64,000 nucleotides of DNA from Torreya grandis (lineage: Eukaryota; Streptophyta; Pinopsida; Cupressales; Taxaceae), in assembly GCA_037957365.1 (NCBI GenBank), contig JARHVA010000349.1, forward strand, positions 3,333,001 through 3,397,000. Direction: 5' to 3'. Under the pieces are notes generated by a model. The model made no database searches, was not told the DNA's origin, and saw nothing but the letters and a program-made list of their open reading frames with translations. The position numbers were made by a program, and so were the translations under genes. Positions 48,707-59,508 of this stretch are shown piece after piece. The number at the start of each line of letters is the position of its first letter. Positions within the stretch are counted from its first letter, which is position 1.

Positions 48707-50450
48707 ACATAATGCATTTTAATACTGTTATAATTAAAATTTTGAACTTTATGTGACCATGTTATTGCATAAAAATCCTATTTTACCTCTACAAATAAAG
48801 GTAAGGAATCACATGGGATCATGTTACTACAATAAAAAATCCTTTTTTACTTTACAACACCTATTGAGACAATTTGGTTTTCCCTCTCCATAAGACTAGG
48901 GTCTTAGCAGATCTTCTATTTATGATAAAAAATTGTGATAGTTAATTCCATAAACCTATTTCATGTTATTTTGGAATGTAAAAACCTTATGTCTAATGTT
49001 CTATTCTTTCAAATATTATTAAATTTGTTCTTTACAAAAAATATACAATAGCCCTTCTTTTGTAAACTTTGCATGTTAGGGATGGGAATATATAACATAT
49101 ACTTATTAGTTATTGCATCCTAATTGTCTCTTCCTATTAATTTGTATTAGAGAATGTGCAATGTAAATATTTTATCTAGTTTTAATTTTTTGATATTAGA
49201 TTTTTAAAATATTTTATATTTTGGAAAAAGATTATTTTTCTAGTTTTTTATTGGTTAGAGGACATTGACAAGACTAATTTTTTGAAGAAATTCAAGTATA
49301 AGGGAAAAAATGGCTGCATTAAATTCATTTTTTCTTGTATCATTCTTTCATTATTTTATTTAAAAAAAAATTTTAGGCATTAAGTATTGAATTCTTGACG
49401 TGACTATCTCATGTAATCTAAGATTTTAAAAACAATTAATTGTTATGAAATTAAGTAAGCATAGTAGCTTGAAATATTTTTAAATTTTGTTAAAAGCTTT
49501 GAGAATTGAGAAGAGTCTATCTTGATTTTTTTCCATATTCACTTTTCATTACTTTTGTTTTCATTGTGTCATATTAGAGTTACAAACCCTTTAAAATTTT
49601 TTGGAGGAAATAAGGTGTTTTTATAAAAAAATATAGAAGTTGTGTGTGTCTACAAAGTACTTTAACTATACAATGGACATAAATTTTATATTGTTTTAGC
49701 TTAAGTGTGGGTAGAAACATTTGTATAGGTGTTAAATGTTTATTTTTCATTAATTTCAAAAGCATATGTTTTTTTTATCTTTTTTAAAAAAAAGAAACTA
49801 TAAGCACATTATGTGGATTTTTTTTCTCTATCTGTACTAATATTGTGTTGGAATTACTAAAATATTTTAGCCTTGATTGTGTTTGGGTGAAAATGTGTAT
49901 TTATAAAAACATGAGACTCCATGTATTAAGTGTAGTAAATTCCACTTTGTTCATTTATGGGAGTGTTAAAGGGGATCACAATACATTTATATAACTTCTT
50001 TCCCTTGCATGCTTAGATTCATCCCATAAAGATTTTAAGTAGGTTGTAGTTGCATATAATGTGTAGAGCCATTACTATATCAAATACAGATAGAATATTT
50101 ACATGTCATGAATTTATGAAGTGTCTTGGTTTCCATGTCTAATGGCTTTAGTTAGAGATTATCCACATGGCCTCCAAAGTGTCATATTTCAAAAATGTGT
50201 CTTATACATGGATGCCACATGCTCATGTATGAATCTAGGTGATTTTGAACACCACTGTGAATTAAATATACTTGGATCTCAAGTATAAAATATTGTTTGT
50301 GTGAAATATGGGTTGTTTATTTTTTCCTTAACCACATTAGTGAATATTATCCCCCTACATGTCATGATCACATTTTCAAACACCTTTAATGTGAGCCCAT
50401 GAACCCATTTACAATATCTAATCTAATTTAATTTTATCATGTGTCTACAC
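48707..50450. other. No gene recognised
   Basis: AT-rich flank of the gypsy element. A weak local duplication of about 75 bases is visible at about 48755-48850 ('catgttattgcataaaaatc' and 'catgttactacaataaaaaa'). Nothing else recognised. Confidence 0.45.
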
Positions 50451-50454
50451 CTTT

Positions 50455-50910
50455 CTTTTTATGTTTAATTAAATCTACTTTAATACATAATTCAGATATG
50501 TGAAAAGTATTTAGTTTGTTTCTAATCTTGAATTCATTTTAATATTCAACATAAAAAGAAAAAAATGGGGGCTTAAGGTATACAGTTAGAATATTGAACA
50601 ACAAAAATTAGGTAATTATAAATTATTTTAATTGTTATATTGGTCTTTAGATTTATACATTCTGTAAAATCCTTTAAAAACTACTTTCATACATAATTTA
50701 TATATGTAAAAAATATGAACTTTGTTTCTAATCTTGAATCTCTTTTGTTTTTTAGGGCAAAAACAAAAAAATAGTGGGGGGGGGGGGCAGGGGACAAGAT
50801 AGAGTTCGAAGTATTAAGTTAGAATATTAAATAAAAAAAATTAGGTAATAAAAAATCTATTATTGGTTATATTATTTTTTTAGATTTGTACATTCTTTAA
50901 AATCCTTTAA
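50455..50910. repeat. Imperfect tandem duplication, period about 206-233 bp, with poly-G
   Basis: 'tttgtttctaatcttgaat' at 50515 and 50721, and 'aaaatcctttaaaaa' at 50666 and 50899, bracket two diverged copies. The second copy carries a run of about 13 G at about 50777-50789, where the first has only GGGGG. Confidence 0.7.
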
Positions 50911-51048
50911 AAATAAACATGAAAAAACCTCAAGAAATTTATGGGATGTGGAGATTTGCATTCCACATTTTTTTTATCAATGTTCTTACATGGTCCTAGA
51001 AATGAAAGAGAAAGAAAAATAAAAAAAATGAAAAGGAAAAGACAAAGA

Positions 51049-51132
51049 GAGAAAGTAGATACCATGAATATGCCAATTGATGTTGAAATAGAGAAAGTAG
51101 ATACCATGCATATGCCAATTGATGTTGAAATA
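51049..51132. repeat. 42-bp minisatellite, two copies
   Basis: Units at 51049-51090 and 51091-51132 differ by one or two bases. They lie in a 70-codon open frame (50941-51153, repeating KVDTM.MPIDVEI), but no gene is otherwise supported. Confidence 0.85.
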
Positions 51133-51779
51133 TACAAGTTGCAAACTCAATAGTGTTGTCATGAAAATATTTTTAGAATTAAATCACCAAATTAATTATA
51201 TTGTTGGAAATTATCTTTTTAACACAATTCAATTTTTTTACAATTTTATTACACATCTAATATGCTTCAGATTGTGATCATATAAAAATTCATAGGTTGT
51301 TTAAATAATGGTGACATAGATGAAATAAACTCATATGCTCATCAATTGCACCCAAGTTGGATATATGATTTACATGATGTATAAAACAAAAGTACATATT
51401 TTATTAGAATGATAATTTCTATAAAAGAGCTTATGAAATGAGGAAAACATGGTCTTTGGGGTGACATATTTTTCATGCAATGGTTATCCAAATGGTTGGA
51501 CATACTAATTTGTTTTTGGTCTCTAACAAAAAAAAGAAATATTTTCATTTCAACAAGGATTCATCTATTTCATTTTACTCAATTTTTTTGCATGCTACAA
51601 ACCCTATTTGTGGCCACTTTAAACTATTATTTTTCAAAATAATATACATCAATTACTCAATCTTGAATAAATTATTGTCAATTACTTGCAATAATCTTAT
51701 TTCCTATTAGAATTCCACTACTCATTAAATACAATTTCATGGGCTAAATAGAGTATATCCATTTATTTCGTATTATAAA

Positions 51780-52302
51780 AAATGCTTATTTTGGAGGACA
51801 CTAGAGGGAAGTAAGAGACTAGGGATTTTAAGGTTACTGAGGAGCATGGTGTTGACACTATGGAAACTACTAACAATAAGGGGAAAATGTATGTCGAAGA
51901 AGCTAGCGAGGATATTGAGAATGAGACTAATTAGAAAGCTAAAATTGGGGCCCTGAAGGATCGTATTCAGAGGCTGGAGCAAAATTTTGCCAAAGGACTC
52001 CAAAATATAATTCTCGTGAACATGTCTATGCTAAAAGAGGTGGGTAATACTGGGCATGTTGACAACGGGAGAATATTGAGAAACTTAATGATCTTCTCAA
52101 ATCAATGGTTATGTAAGGAGAGTCCTCTCTAACTCTGGTCTTTCCATTTTTTGTGTTTTGTTTTTGTGTCTATTGTTTCTTGGCTAGTGCCGTCGTCTCT
52201 CTGAAGGCATATTTTGTTTGATTGCCTTCTTGTCTTTTTTGCTTTGTAAAGGGTTCGGTCCTTGGTTTGCTGCCTTACCTTATAAAAAATAAATGCTTAT
52301 TT
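51780..52302 (+). mobile_element. Short retroposed insertion with 12-bp target duplications
   Basis: AAATGCTTATTT occurs at 51780-51791 and again at 52291-52302, flanking 499 bp that end in an A-rich tail (TATAAAAAAT). The insert is less AT-rich than its surroundings. It begins inside a reading frame whose readable parts (KAKIGALKDRIQRLEQNFAK, then after a frameshift IEKLNDLLKSMVM and a stop at about 52115) suggest the coiled-coil C-terminus of a LINE ORF1-like or similar protein. A T/G-rich 3' untranslated region follows (52116-52280). Target duplication, A-rich tail and 5' truncation indicate LINE-machinery retroposition. It could be a truncated LINE or a processed pseudogene. Confidence 0.72.
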
Positions 52303-53205
52303 AATGTCATTAACTATTTAATTGAGTAATAATTCAATGTCCAAGCTCTTTGAAGGTATATAATTTAATCCTTTTGCAATGCACTTGTTGGAGTTAATAA
52401 TAAAGCAATAACTTCTTTGGAATCTTATAAATAAGAACTTATAAAAGATTAATTTTTTTTTTTAGATTGACAAGCATAAATTACAATGACTGAAATGTCA
52501 TATGTACAAATTGGCATTGAGTGGAATAATTTTTACCACCTATGGATTTCAAACATCCTACCAATAAAAATTCACATTTGGTTAGTAGAAAAACAAAAAT
52601 ATTGTCAATGTGTATTACAATTGTCCTTACCCACAAAAAACATACAATATAGTTTTTTTCAAAATAGATACAACTTATATTCACTACAAGCCTCTAAAGT
52701 AAATGCTTAAAACATGTGTTACATTCAAAAATACCTATGACATTAACACATGACCATAAAATCCATACACTTTGAATGCTTTTGATATCACAACAACATT
52801 TTTTTATTATTGTGTAAAATCATGCATATCATATTTATATTATAAAAAATTCAATCTAAGAACACAATTGATTATAATTGTACATTTTTAATACAATCAT
52901 ACATAGATTGAAAACACATCAAAAAGCATTGAAAAATGACAATGAGAAAGTTAGAAAATACATTAACACATATCTAAAAGTGAGTAAGGACACCCATCCA
53001 TATTTATGTAGTTTATTAGCACTTTAATTTTAAAATATACATTATTTGAATTATAGTACCATTGTTCAAGAATTTTAATCTATTTTTATTGACATATAAT
53101 AAAAAAATAATAATGATAGGCTAGAAAATATGTAAATGATGCAAATGTGCTCTTAGCAATGAAAAAATTATAGTGTTTATTGTCCCTTTTAACTTTTGGT
53201 TAAAA
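52303..53205. other. No gene recognised
   Basis: Very AT-rich. Short frames on both strands at 52481-52710 overlap each other and show no motif. This region would hold the 5' part of the Helitron that follows, but no end could be defined. Confidence 0.4.
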
Positions 53206-53209
53206 AAAA

Positions 53210-55060
53210 GAATAAAGGTTATGCAGAAATTAAGCTTTTTAAAAGAGAGACTAGTTGCCTTGAGAGTAGTGTTTGTACAAATTTGAGAGCTTGGCTATAA
53301 AAGTTCACAATTTAATCTCTCTAACATAATTATAAATGTTCCTATAGACTTTGATCAGATATAAAGAGCCTTGTCTAGAACATTTGATGAGATGGAAAAT
53401 ATTGTAATCAAGATAAAATGTAAATTGGAATACAAAAATGAATATTTAAAAGGAAATGCTAAAATTGTGTGCATCATGATTGCATTGACAAAACTTTACC
53501 AAACCTTACTATATAAGTAACAAATAATTGCTAAATTGACCATGAATGGAAATCTATTTTACAAAATAAAATTGAACAAGCATCAAATAAAATTGATTGA
53601 GTCAAAGCCAATTAAATGGACACACATACAAATGACTTTGAACCAATTATTTAATCCTTAGTGCATGGCTTTGGTGAAGAACAATTTATAAAATACTTGG
53701 AAGATTAAATTATTGAGAGTGATCCATCTAAAGGATTCAAACCAATGGGTATCTTTAAAGATAAGTAATCAGAATAAATGAACCTTCCAACTCTGTATTA
53801 TGGTTCAAGTCATGTTAATACTATCACACAACAATTATCATAGAAAAAAATAACAAAGTTGAAGATTTTACATCAAGAAAATGATACCACAACCCACATC
53901 ACTAATATTTTCTTCAAAGCTTTTAAAATAATTATACACCAAGTTTCAAGTTGTTCTTGGATATGCATACAAAAAGATGAATTAAAAGGAAAAAACTTTA
54001 TGCCAAAGATGTTAAAGACAAAATAAACTTAGATAAAATATGAGAATCATTGATAGGATATAAATATTTCAAAAAATATTCAAACATCACTTGAATATTT
54101 TGGAAACTCAAGGAAAAAAATTCAATGACAAGGCAATTGGGACCACCAATATTTTTGCTACATTAACAAGGATTTGGCATTTTTCAAAGCCATTATATGA
54201 CATGTTACAAAAATTGTCTTGAAAGAATAAGAACAAATATAGTGAAAACATTGAAGAGTAGAACATTTATACTATGATTAGAAAAAATACGACTCTTTGC
54301 ACTTGTTATTTTAACCATAGATCCAATGCATTTAATAAGTTGATGTTAAAAAATGAATAGCTATTTGGAAACTTTTTAGATTTTTTTTTGTGTTGGAGTT
54401 TCAAAATATATCAAATGAGCATCTACATTTTATGGTTTGGATTCATGGTGCATCAATATATGGACATGTTCAAATAAACAAATTGAAAAGTTTGTGTACA
54501 GATATATATCTTGTGATTCAATATATCTTGATGCACATTTGGCCAAAATGCAAACACATCTTCATATAAGTACGCATAAAAAAATATAAAAAATACTCAT
54601 TATAAAATCACCTTCCCATTGCCTTTAATGGAAAAACCCACAATATCAGAGCCTTTGGACCAAATAAATGAGTTATACAAATAATATGTTAAGATTTTTC
54701 CCTCCCAACTCCATCATAAGAAATATAACAAAGCCAAAACATTCAAAATGTTCTTACAAAATACAAATTTGTCTCAAACAAATCATATAATTTTGGTTCA
54801 TTCTTGTATTTCAGATCAATAATACTGCTAAAAATACATCCATCATATATTTGGATAAATATTTTTACAAAAAAATCCTCTAAATTATGGTATGTATACC
54901 CAAATTCATAATTCATTTTGGATGCATAGGTTGATGCAACATATTACAATTCATATATGACAAAATTTGGATATAGATTGATAAATATTTTTTATAATTT
55001 TAGACACCCAAATGTGGCACAAGATTAATCTAAATACACAATTTTACATAACTCTATCTA
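53210..55060 (+). pseudogene. Helitron Rep/helicase-like protein remnant
   Basis: The readable text follows the plant Helitron N-terminal and Rep regions in order: LSFLKERLVALRVVFVQI and ELGYKSSQFNLSN (53230-53330), NVPIDFDQI and RALSRTFDEMENIVIKIKCK (about 53335-53430), GFKPMGIFKDK and NLPTLYYGSS (53730-53815), NIFFKAFKIIIHQVSSCSW (about 53905-53965), IGTTNIFATLTRI (about 54145-54180), MIRKNTTLCTCYFNHRSNAF (about 54272-54335) and NEHLHFMVWIHGASIYG (about 54415-54470). The last keeps His-Leu-His of the HUH endonuclease motif. Then come YISCDSIYLDAHLAKMQTH and PLPLMEKP (to about 54645) and weaker text to about 55060. The protein nicks and unwinds DNA for rolling-circle transposition. Tyrosines of the nuclease and the PIF1-type helicase half are not recognisable; many frameshifts. 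Confidence 0.85.
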
Positions 55061-57490
55061 TTTGGATCATTGTTGAGGAATCAATGGCTCATTAACATCA
55101 TGTCTCAAGTCTTATTTTTGTTTCTCTTATTGTCCTCTGAAAGTCTATGTATGTCATTATTTTGTATTCTTGTATTCTATTTTTGGGATCCTTATTTTTT
55201 GTCTATATTTTTATATCTTCATTTTGCGTATTTTTGACAAGTTTGCACTACCTATATTACTAGTAGCACACTGTGCACCTATCCTATAATGTAGACTTAT
55301 CTTGATGTAACTTGTGAAAGTCTTTCAAGTTTTTATGTCAATAACGATCCTTTTTATGACCATTAGTCCTTTGAGTCCAACCCTTCATGTTCCAGTGAGT
55401 CCCTAAATTAAAATACAAATTTATATAAACAAATGTATTACAAATGAAAACTTACTCTCAATGTTCAAAATTTATATAAAAAGTTATATGCATATTGAAT
55501 AACTAATTTATCTACATATTCCAAGGTTGAACACATCATTTACATTGCTTGTGCCAAGGGTATTCATGGAAAAAATATTATTTAGTCTTTCATACATGAT
55601 TGCACACAAATAACTAAGAGGGAGAACTACATCAGCCTGAGGTCTACTTGGACTATATAGGCACCAATCATTTACATAGGGGTTTCTAAGGATAGTTTGG
55701 CTATTCCCATTTCCATACATTCCCCCTTTTTCATTTAATGTCTATTTTGTGTATGTAAAGGAATTAAAGTTTTTATTTTGTAGGTCTTATTCATACCAAG
55801 TCAAGATCTGCATAGAAACATGACAAGTAAATGCAAAGGTAAATCAACTCAAACTTTTAGGTCTCATGCATAGTCAACATAGATAAAGTCACAATGAGGA
55901 AAACAATGCACTTTGACTTGGTATATCTAATGTGTACTTGTACCTATATATTATGATATTTTATTTTTGATAGTGATGTAATTATAGGATTATTTTATTT
56001 AATTTTTGATCTAGAAACAATGTGACTATTCAGTAAATCAACTAGAATAAGCTAAGTACTCACTTGCCCTTGATAAATATTCTTATAGGTCATTCTAATA
56101 TTTTAGCAATGAATTGTATTTAATTATACCTAATTGTATTCTATATTATATAGTTTATTTATATTCAGATTTCTTAATTAATTTCAAATAGAGTAAATAT
56201 TTTGGTGAACCTGCATATTATCAAACATTGTCAAAACCTAACTCCTCATTAGGGTTTTTTTTAAATAATTTTTGGGTCTAAATAGTATTAATTTTCAAAA
56301 CTATAATATATTTTTTTATTTCTCATAGACAAATTTATAAAATCTTATTTTTCCTTTAAAAATTATCATATATTTTTTCCCAAAATTGTAATTTAGTATT
56401 TTTAGTAAATACTAACATAATTGAAAATCAATAAATCTATTTTGAAATTAATGTCCATGTTTTATTTATTTACTATTTTTATATAAAAATATATCTCATT
56501 TTTAAAAATTCAATATATTTTCCTTAAATTTAGATTGCCTATTTTCCAAAGATTTAGGGTTTTGTCACAATTCATTTACAATCACTGTAATTTATTTTGA
56601 TAACTACTTCAAAATAGTCAATTTAAAAAAAATATAAGATGTTTTTTTGTTTAATTATATTTAAATAGTAATTTACTATTTTTAGTAAATACTAGTATAA
56701 TTGAAAATTGGTAATCTATTTTGAAATTAATTTTTGGGTTCTATTTATTTAGTATTTTTCTATTAAAAATTCTCTTACTTTGTAAATATCTTAAAATTCA
56801 TAATTCTATATTTTACAATAGAATACTTGTGTGACTACTTATTTTTTGTGTGGTCTAGGGTTTCAGTTAATTTTCTAATTTCAAAAGTTGTTGATTTCCT
56901 GCACAAAAATATTTTGGCTTTATTTTTGTTTGATGTTGCTTGTTTTAGAGAATATATTATGGTAGTTATAATCTCCTAACTACTATCATTATAGGCTACA
57001 TGGTGTTTTATTTACATATATCATGGTGTTAGGGGCTTGTACCACTACTCTAGCCATTATAAGAGCTAGTCATAAACTTTAGTTTTCATGTACCTCATGA
57101 TATCTTATAAATTCCTAAGGTCCCATTATTTACACCAACTAAGAAGTTATACCATCTGTTTGATTTTGTAGTACACTGGTAAGAGGTTATCTATATAAAT
57201 TTACCCTCAACTTACCCTCAAAACTGGATTTAGTGGGCTATGGGTATGATTCTGCCTCCATAGTTAGTGCTCTAAAATATTAGGCCGACACTCTCCAATT
57301 GATGAGAAAGTATCTTTGAGATCCTACAAATAATTTAAAATCCCTTTTTTAGAGCACCTATTATACCTTCATTTTTTATTGTCTTCTATGCTTAATCATT
57401 AGTTTCCTAATATATACTAGTTTAATTGTTACTTTAAAACTCACTTTTCTTGTATTTAAAATCATTGCATATATTGTGAATTGAAAGTTT
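55061..57490. other. Mostly featureless AT-rich DNA with one internal duplication
   Basis: A block of about 80 bases with 'tatttttagtaaatacta' and 'tctattttgaaattaat' occurs at about 56395-56475 and again at about 56672-56750, a tandem duplication with a period near 280 bases. A 70-codon minus-strand frame (55508-55720) contains RNPYVNDWCLYSPSRPQ and has a less AT-biased protein composition than its neighbours, but I recognise no family. Nothing else found. Confidence 0.45.
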
Positions 57491-57492
57491 TC

Positions 57493-58715
57493 ATGTATCC
57501 ATTTTTTTATGATCAAATTAAATGGAAAAATAGAAATAAGAAAAAACTAATGGAAGATGATTGCATGGATGATTTTAATCTTGATAGTATGGAAACATAT
57601 AAACCATTCAAATCTAAAATATCTAATAGTTATTTTATCAAATAAAAACAAAATGCACCTTTTCCTTTATCCTTATAATCAACCTTGGATTCTCGTTTAG
57701 AATCCTCTTTGGGTACTTCTCTTGATCCATCCATAGACTCTTCATTGAGTACACTCATAGATTCCTCCTTGGTTTTTCCTATATAGCCCTCTTTAAACAT
57801 ATGATAGACATTCTTTTGAATCTCTCTTTTATTACTTCTTCTCCCACACCTATAGCTTGCTCCTTGGATTCTACCTTATAATCCTCTTTAGATACATCTC
57901 TTGAGTTCTTTATGGATTTTTCCTTAATTTCACTTATAGATTCCTCCTTAGTCTCTCCTGTACAACCCTCTTTAGTTACATCTACTGATTCTTCTTCACC
58001 TTCCCTTATAAAATAATCTTTAGACTATTCCTTGCTTACTCCTATCAATTATTCATTGAGTGATCCCATAGACCCCTCTTTGGTTACCTCTTTAGATTAT
58101 TCCTTTCTCACAACTGTAGCCTCATCTATAACTCCTACTTCATTATCCACTATGGATATGCTCTTAAATCCTTCCCATAACCATGCCTTCCAATGGATGA
58201 TGTTAATCATGAAAAAACTCCTCTTCCACCTTGTCATAAATATCAATCCAATCTTATTAGTAATAAGTCAAATTATTCTTTACATACACATTTAAACTAT
58301 TCAATTCTAATCTTGTCATCCATATCGGAAACCAAAATTATATATCCTTCCTCTCCTATTTATAATGATAAATCTCACCACTATAGTGACTATGATGAGG
58401 ATTAGTATGATGATGATTATGTCTCTAGTGATGATGAGATTATCCCTACTAACCCTAATTTATAGACTTTTAGTGATGAGAAAAAGGTATACATTTGGTC
58501 ATGACTATTTTCTTCCTACATGCAACCACAAGAATAATAGTACTTCCTATAGACCAATTTTTACCACTAAGGTCAAAATGTCAACTCCTATAGGTGATTT
58601 TTTTTCATGTCTTGATAACCTAGTTAAAGGTATTGTGATGCCTTATATATCTTTCAAAAGTCTTCAAAAATCATTATTAGCATTGTTTAAGGTTTATTTG
58701 GAGAAAATAAGGTAA
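57493..58715 (+). pseudogene. Unrecognised Ser/Asp-rich coding remnant
   Basis: From ATG 57493 the frame reads MYPFFYDQIKWKNRNKKKLM, then acidic text (DDCMDDFNLDSMETYKPFKS). After two stops a degenerate Ser/Leu/Asp repeat follows (LESSLGTSLDPSIDSSLSTL, about 57690-57750), which continues in shifting frames to about 58160. A further stretch holds SDYDED, YDDDYVSSDDEIIPTNPN (about 58380-58460) and then FGHDYFLPTCNHK and PIGDFFSCLDNL (to 58715). The text looks like decayed protein-coding DNA, not random sequence, but I do not recognise the family. A retroelement accessory or gag-like protein is one possibility. No LTR or partner domain was found beside it. Confidence 0.42.
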
Positions 58716-59170
58716 AGTCTTGTTATGGTCTAGCCTTATCATGGGGTGTTGAAGTTTTATCAAGTGGTGTAATAGGTTTTTAGGTGTTATTAAAAGTTTT
58801 TTTTTAATTCCTTAATCACCTTATAATAACATTTCATGATGATGTGAAGAGTTCAAAGTTCATTTATAAACTTTAAGGTAGTGTTTTATAAGGAAAAAGA
58901 TGATTTTTGATAACTTTAATGCGTGTCAAAGCCTTAAAAATTAAAAAAATACATAAAAAAAAATCTAAAAAATACCTTGGATAAGTTACATAACTAACAC
59001 ATATGTCATCAAGTTAGAAAGAGTTCAAAATATTGATTTTCAATGCTTAAGAGGAAGTTTTCACTCTCTTGTATAGACTTGTGAAGTCACTTTTAGAATA
59101 AAACATTTTAGAGATGTACCTTGGGATTAAAAAGTCATATTAAATATTTTTTTTATCAATTTTAAGGTTG
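58716..59170. other. No gene recognised
   Basis: AT-rich. It leads up to the TATA-type promoter at 59174, so part of it may be promoter DNA of a decayed element. Confidence 0.4.
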
Positions 59171-59173
59171 TAT

Positions 59174-59215
59174 AAATACATCAGACACTCTCTCTCCTCC
59201 ATCATTGCTTTCACA
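59174..59215 (+). promoter_or_regulatory. Candidate promoter: TATA box plus CT-rich leader
   Basis: GTATAAATACATC at about 59170-59182 is a textbook plant TATA box, and 'cagacactctctctcctcc' follows at the distance expected for a pyrimidine-rich transcription start. A coding-like remnant begins about 60 bases further on (ATG 59242). Confidence 0.5.
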
Positions 59216-59241
59216 AGCTTAAAAATTCAAAATTCAAGTGA

Positions 59242-59508
59242 ATGGTACGACTAGGAAAAAGAGAGTTGGGAGATAAAAATTTGGATATTTTTTGGGGTAA
59301 TGATAATATTGAAATTAGTGGATTTTTTTTGAATATTCATGGCCCCTGATTTATGAACAATTTCCAAAAGTGACAACAAGTCCTTATGCCTTGTCCATCC
59401 AAGCAGGGTCTGATTTGGCTTTTGTTTCTCCACTTTAGAATTAAATGGAGAAGAATGGTTTTAAGGGATGTTTTTAGAGGTAAAATATATATTTTAAGTA
59501 GTTTTTGA
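59242..59508 (+). pseudogene. Unrecognised coding-like remnant (about 89 codons)
   Basis: The first ATG after the candidate promoter opens MVRLGKRELGDKNLDIFWGN, reads to GFFLNIHGP and a TGA (59347-59349), then continues in the same frame through one more TGA with MPCPSKQGLIWLLFLHF to about 59508. The internal TGA codons are where CGA or TGG would fit. I know no matching family. A decayed retroelement leader peptide or a gene fragment are possibilities. Confidence 0.3.

Noticed and set aside
50941..51153. Small gene with repeated KVDTM.MPIDVEI
   Set aside because: The frame is created by a 42-bp duplication and an A-rich stretch; no other coding evidence.
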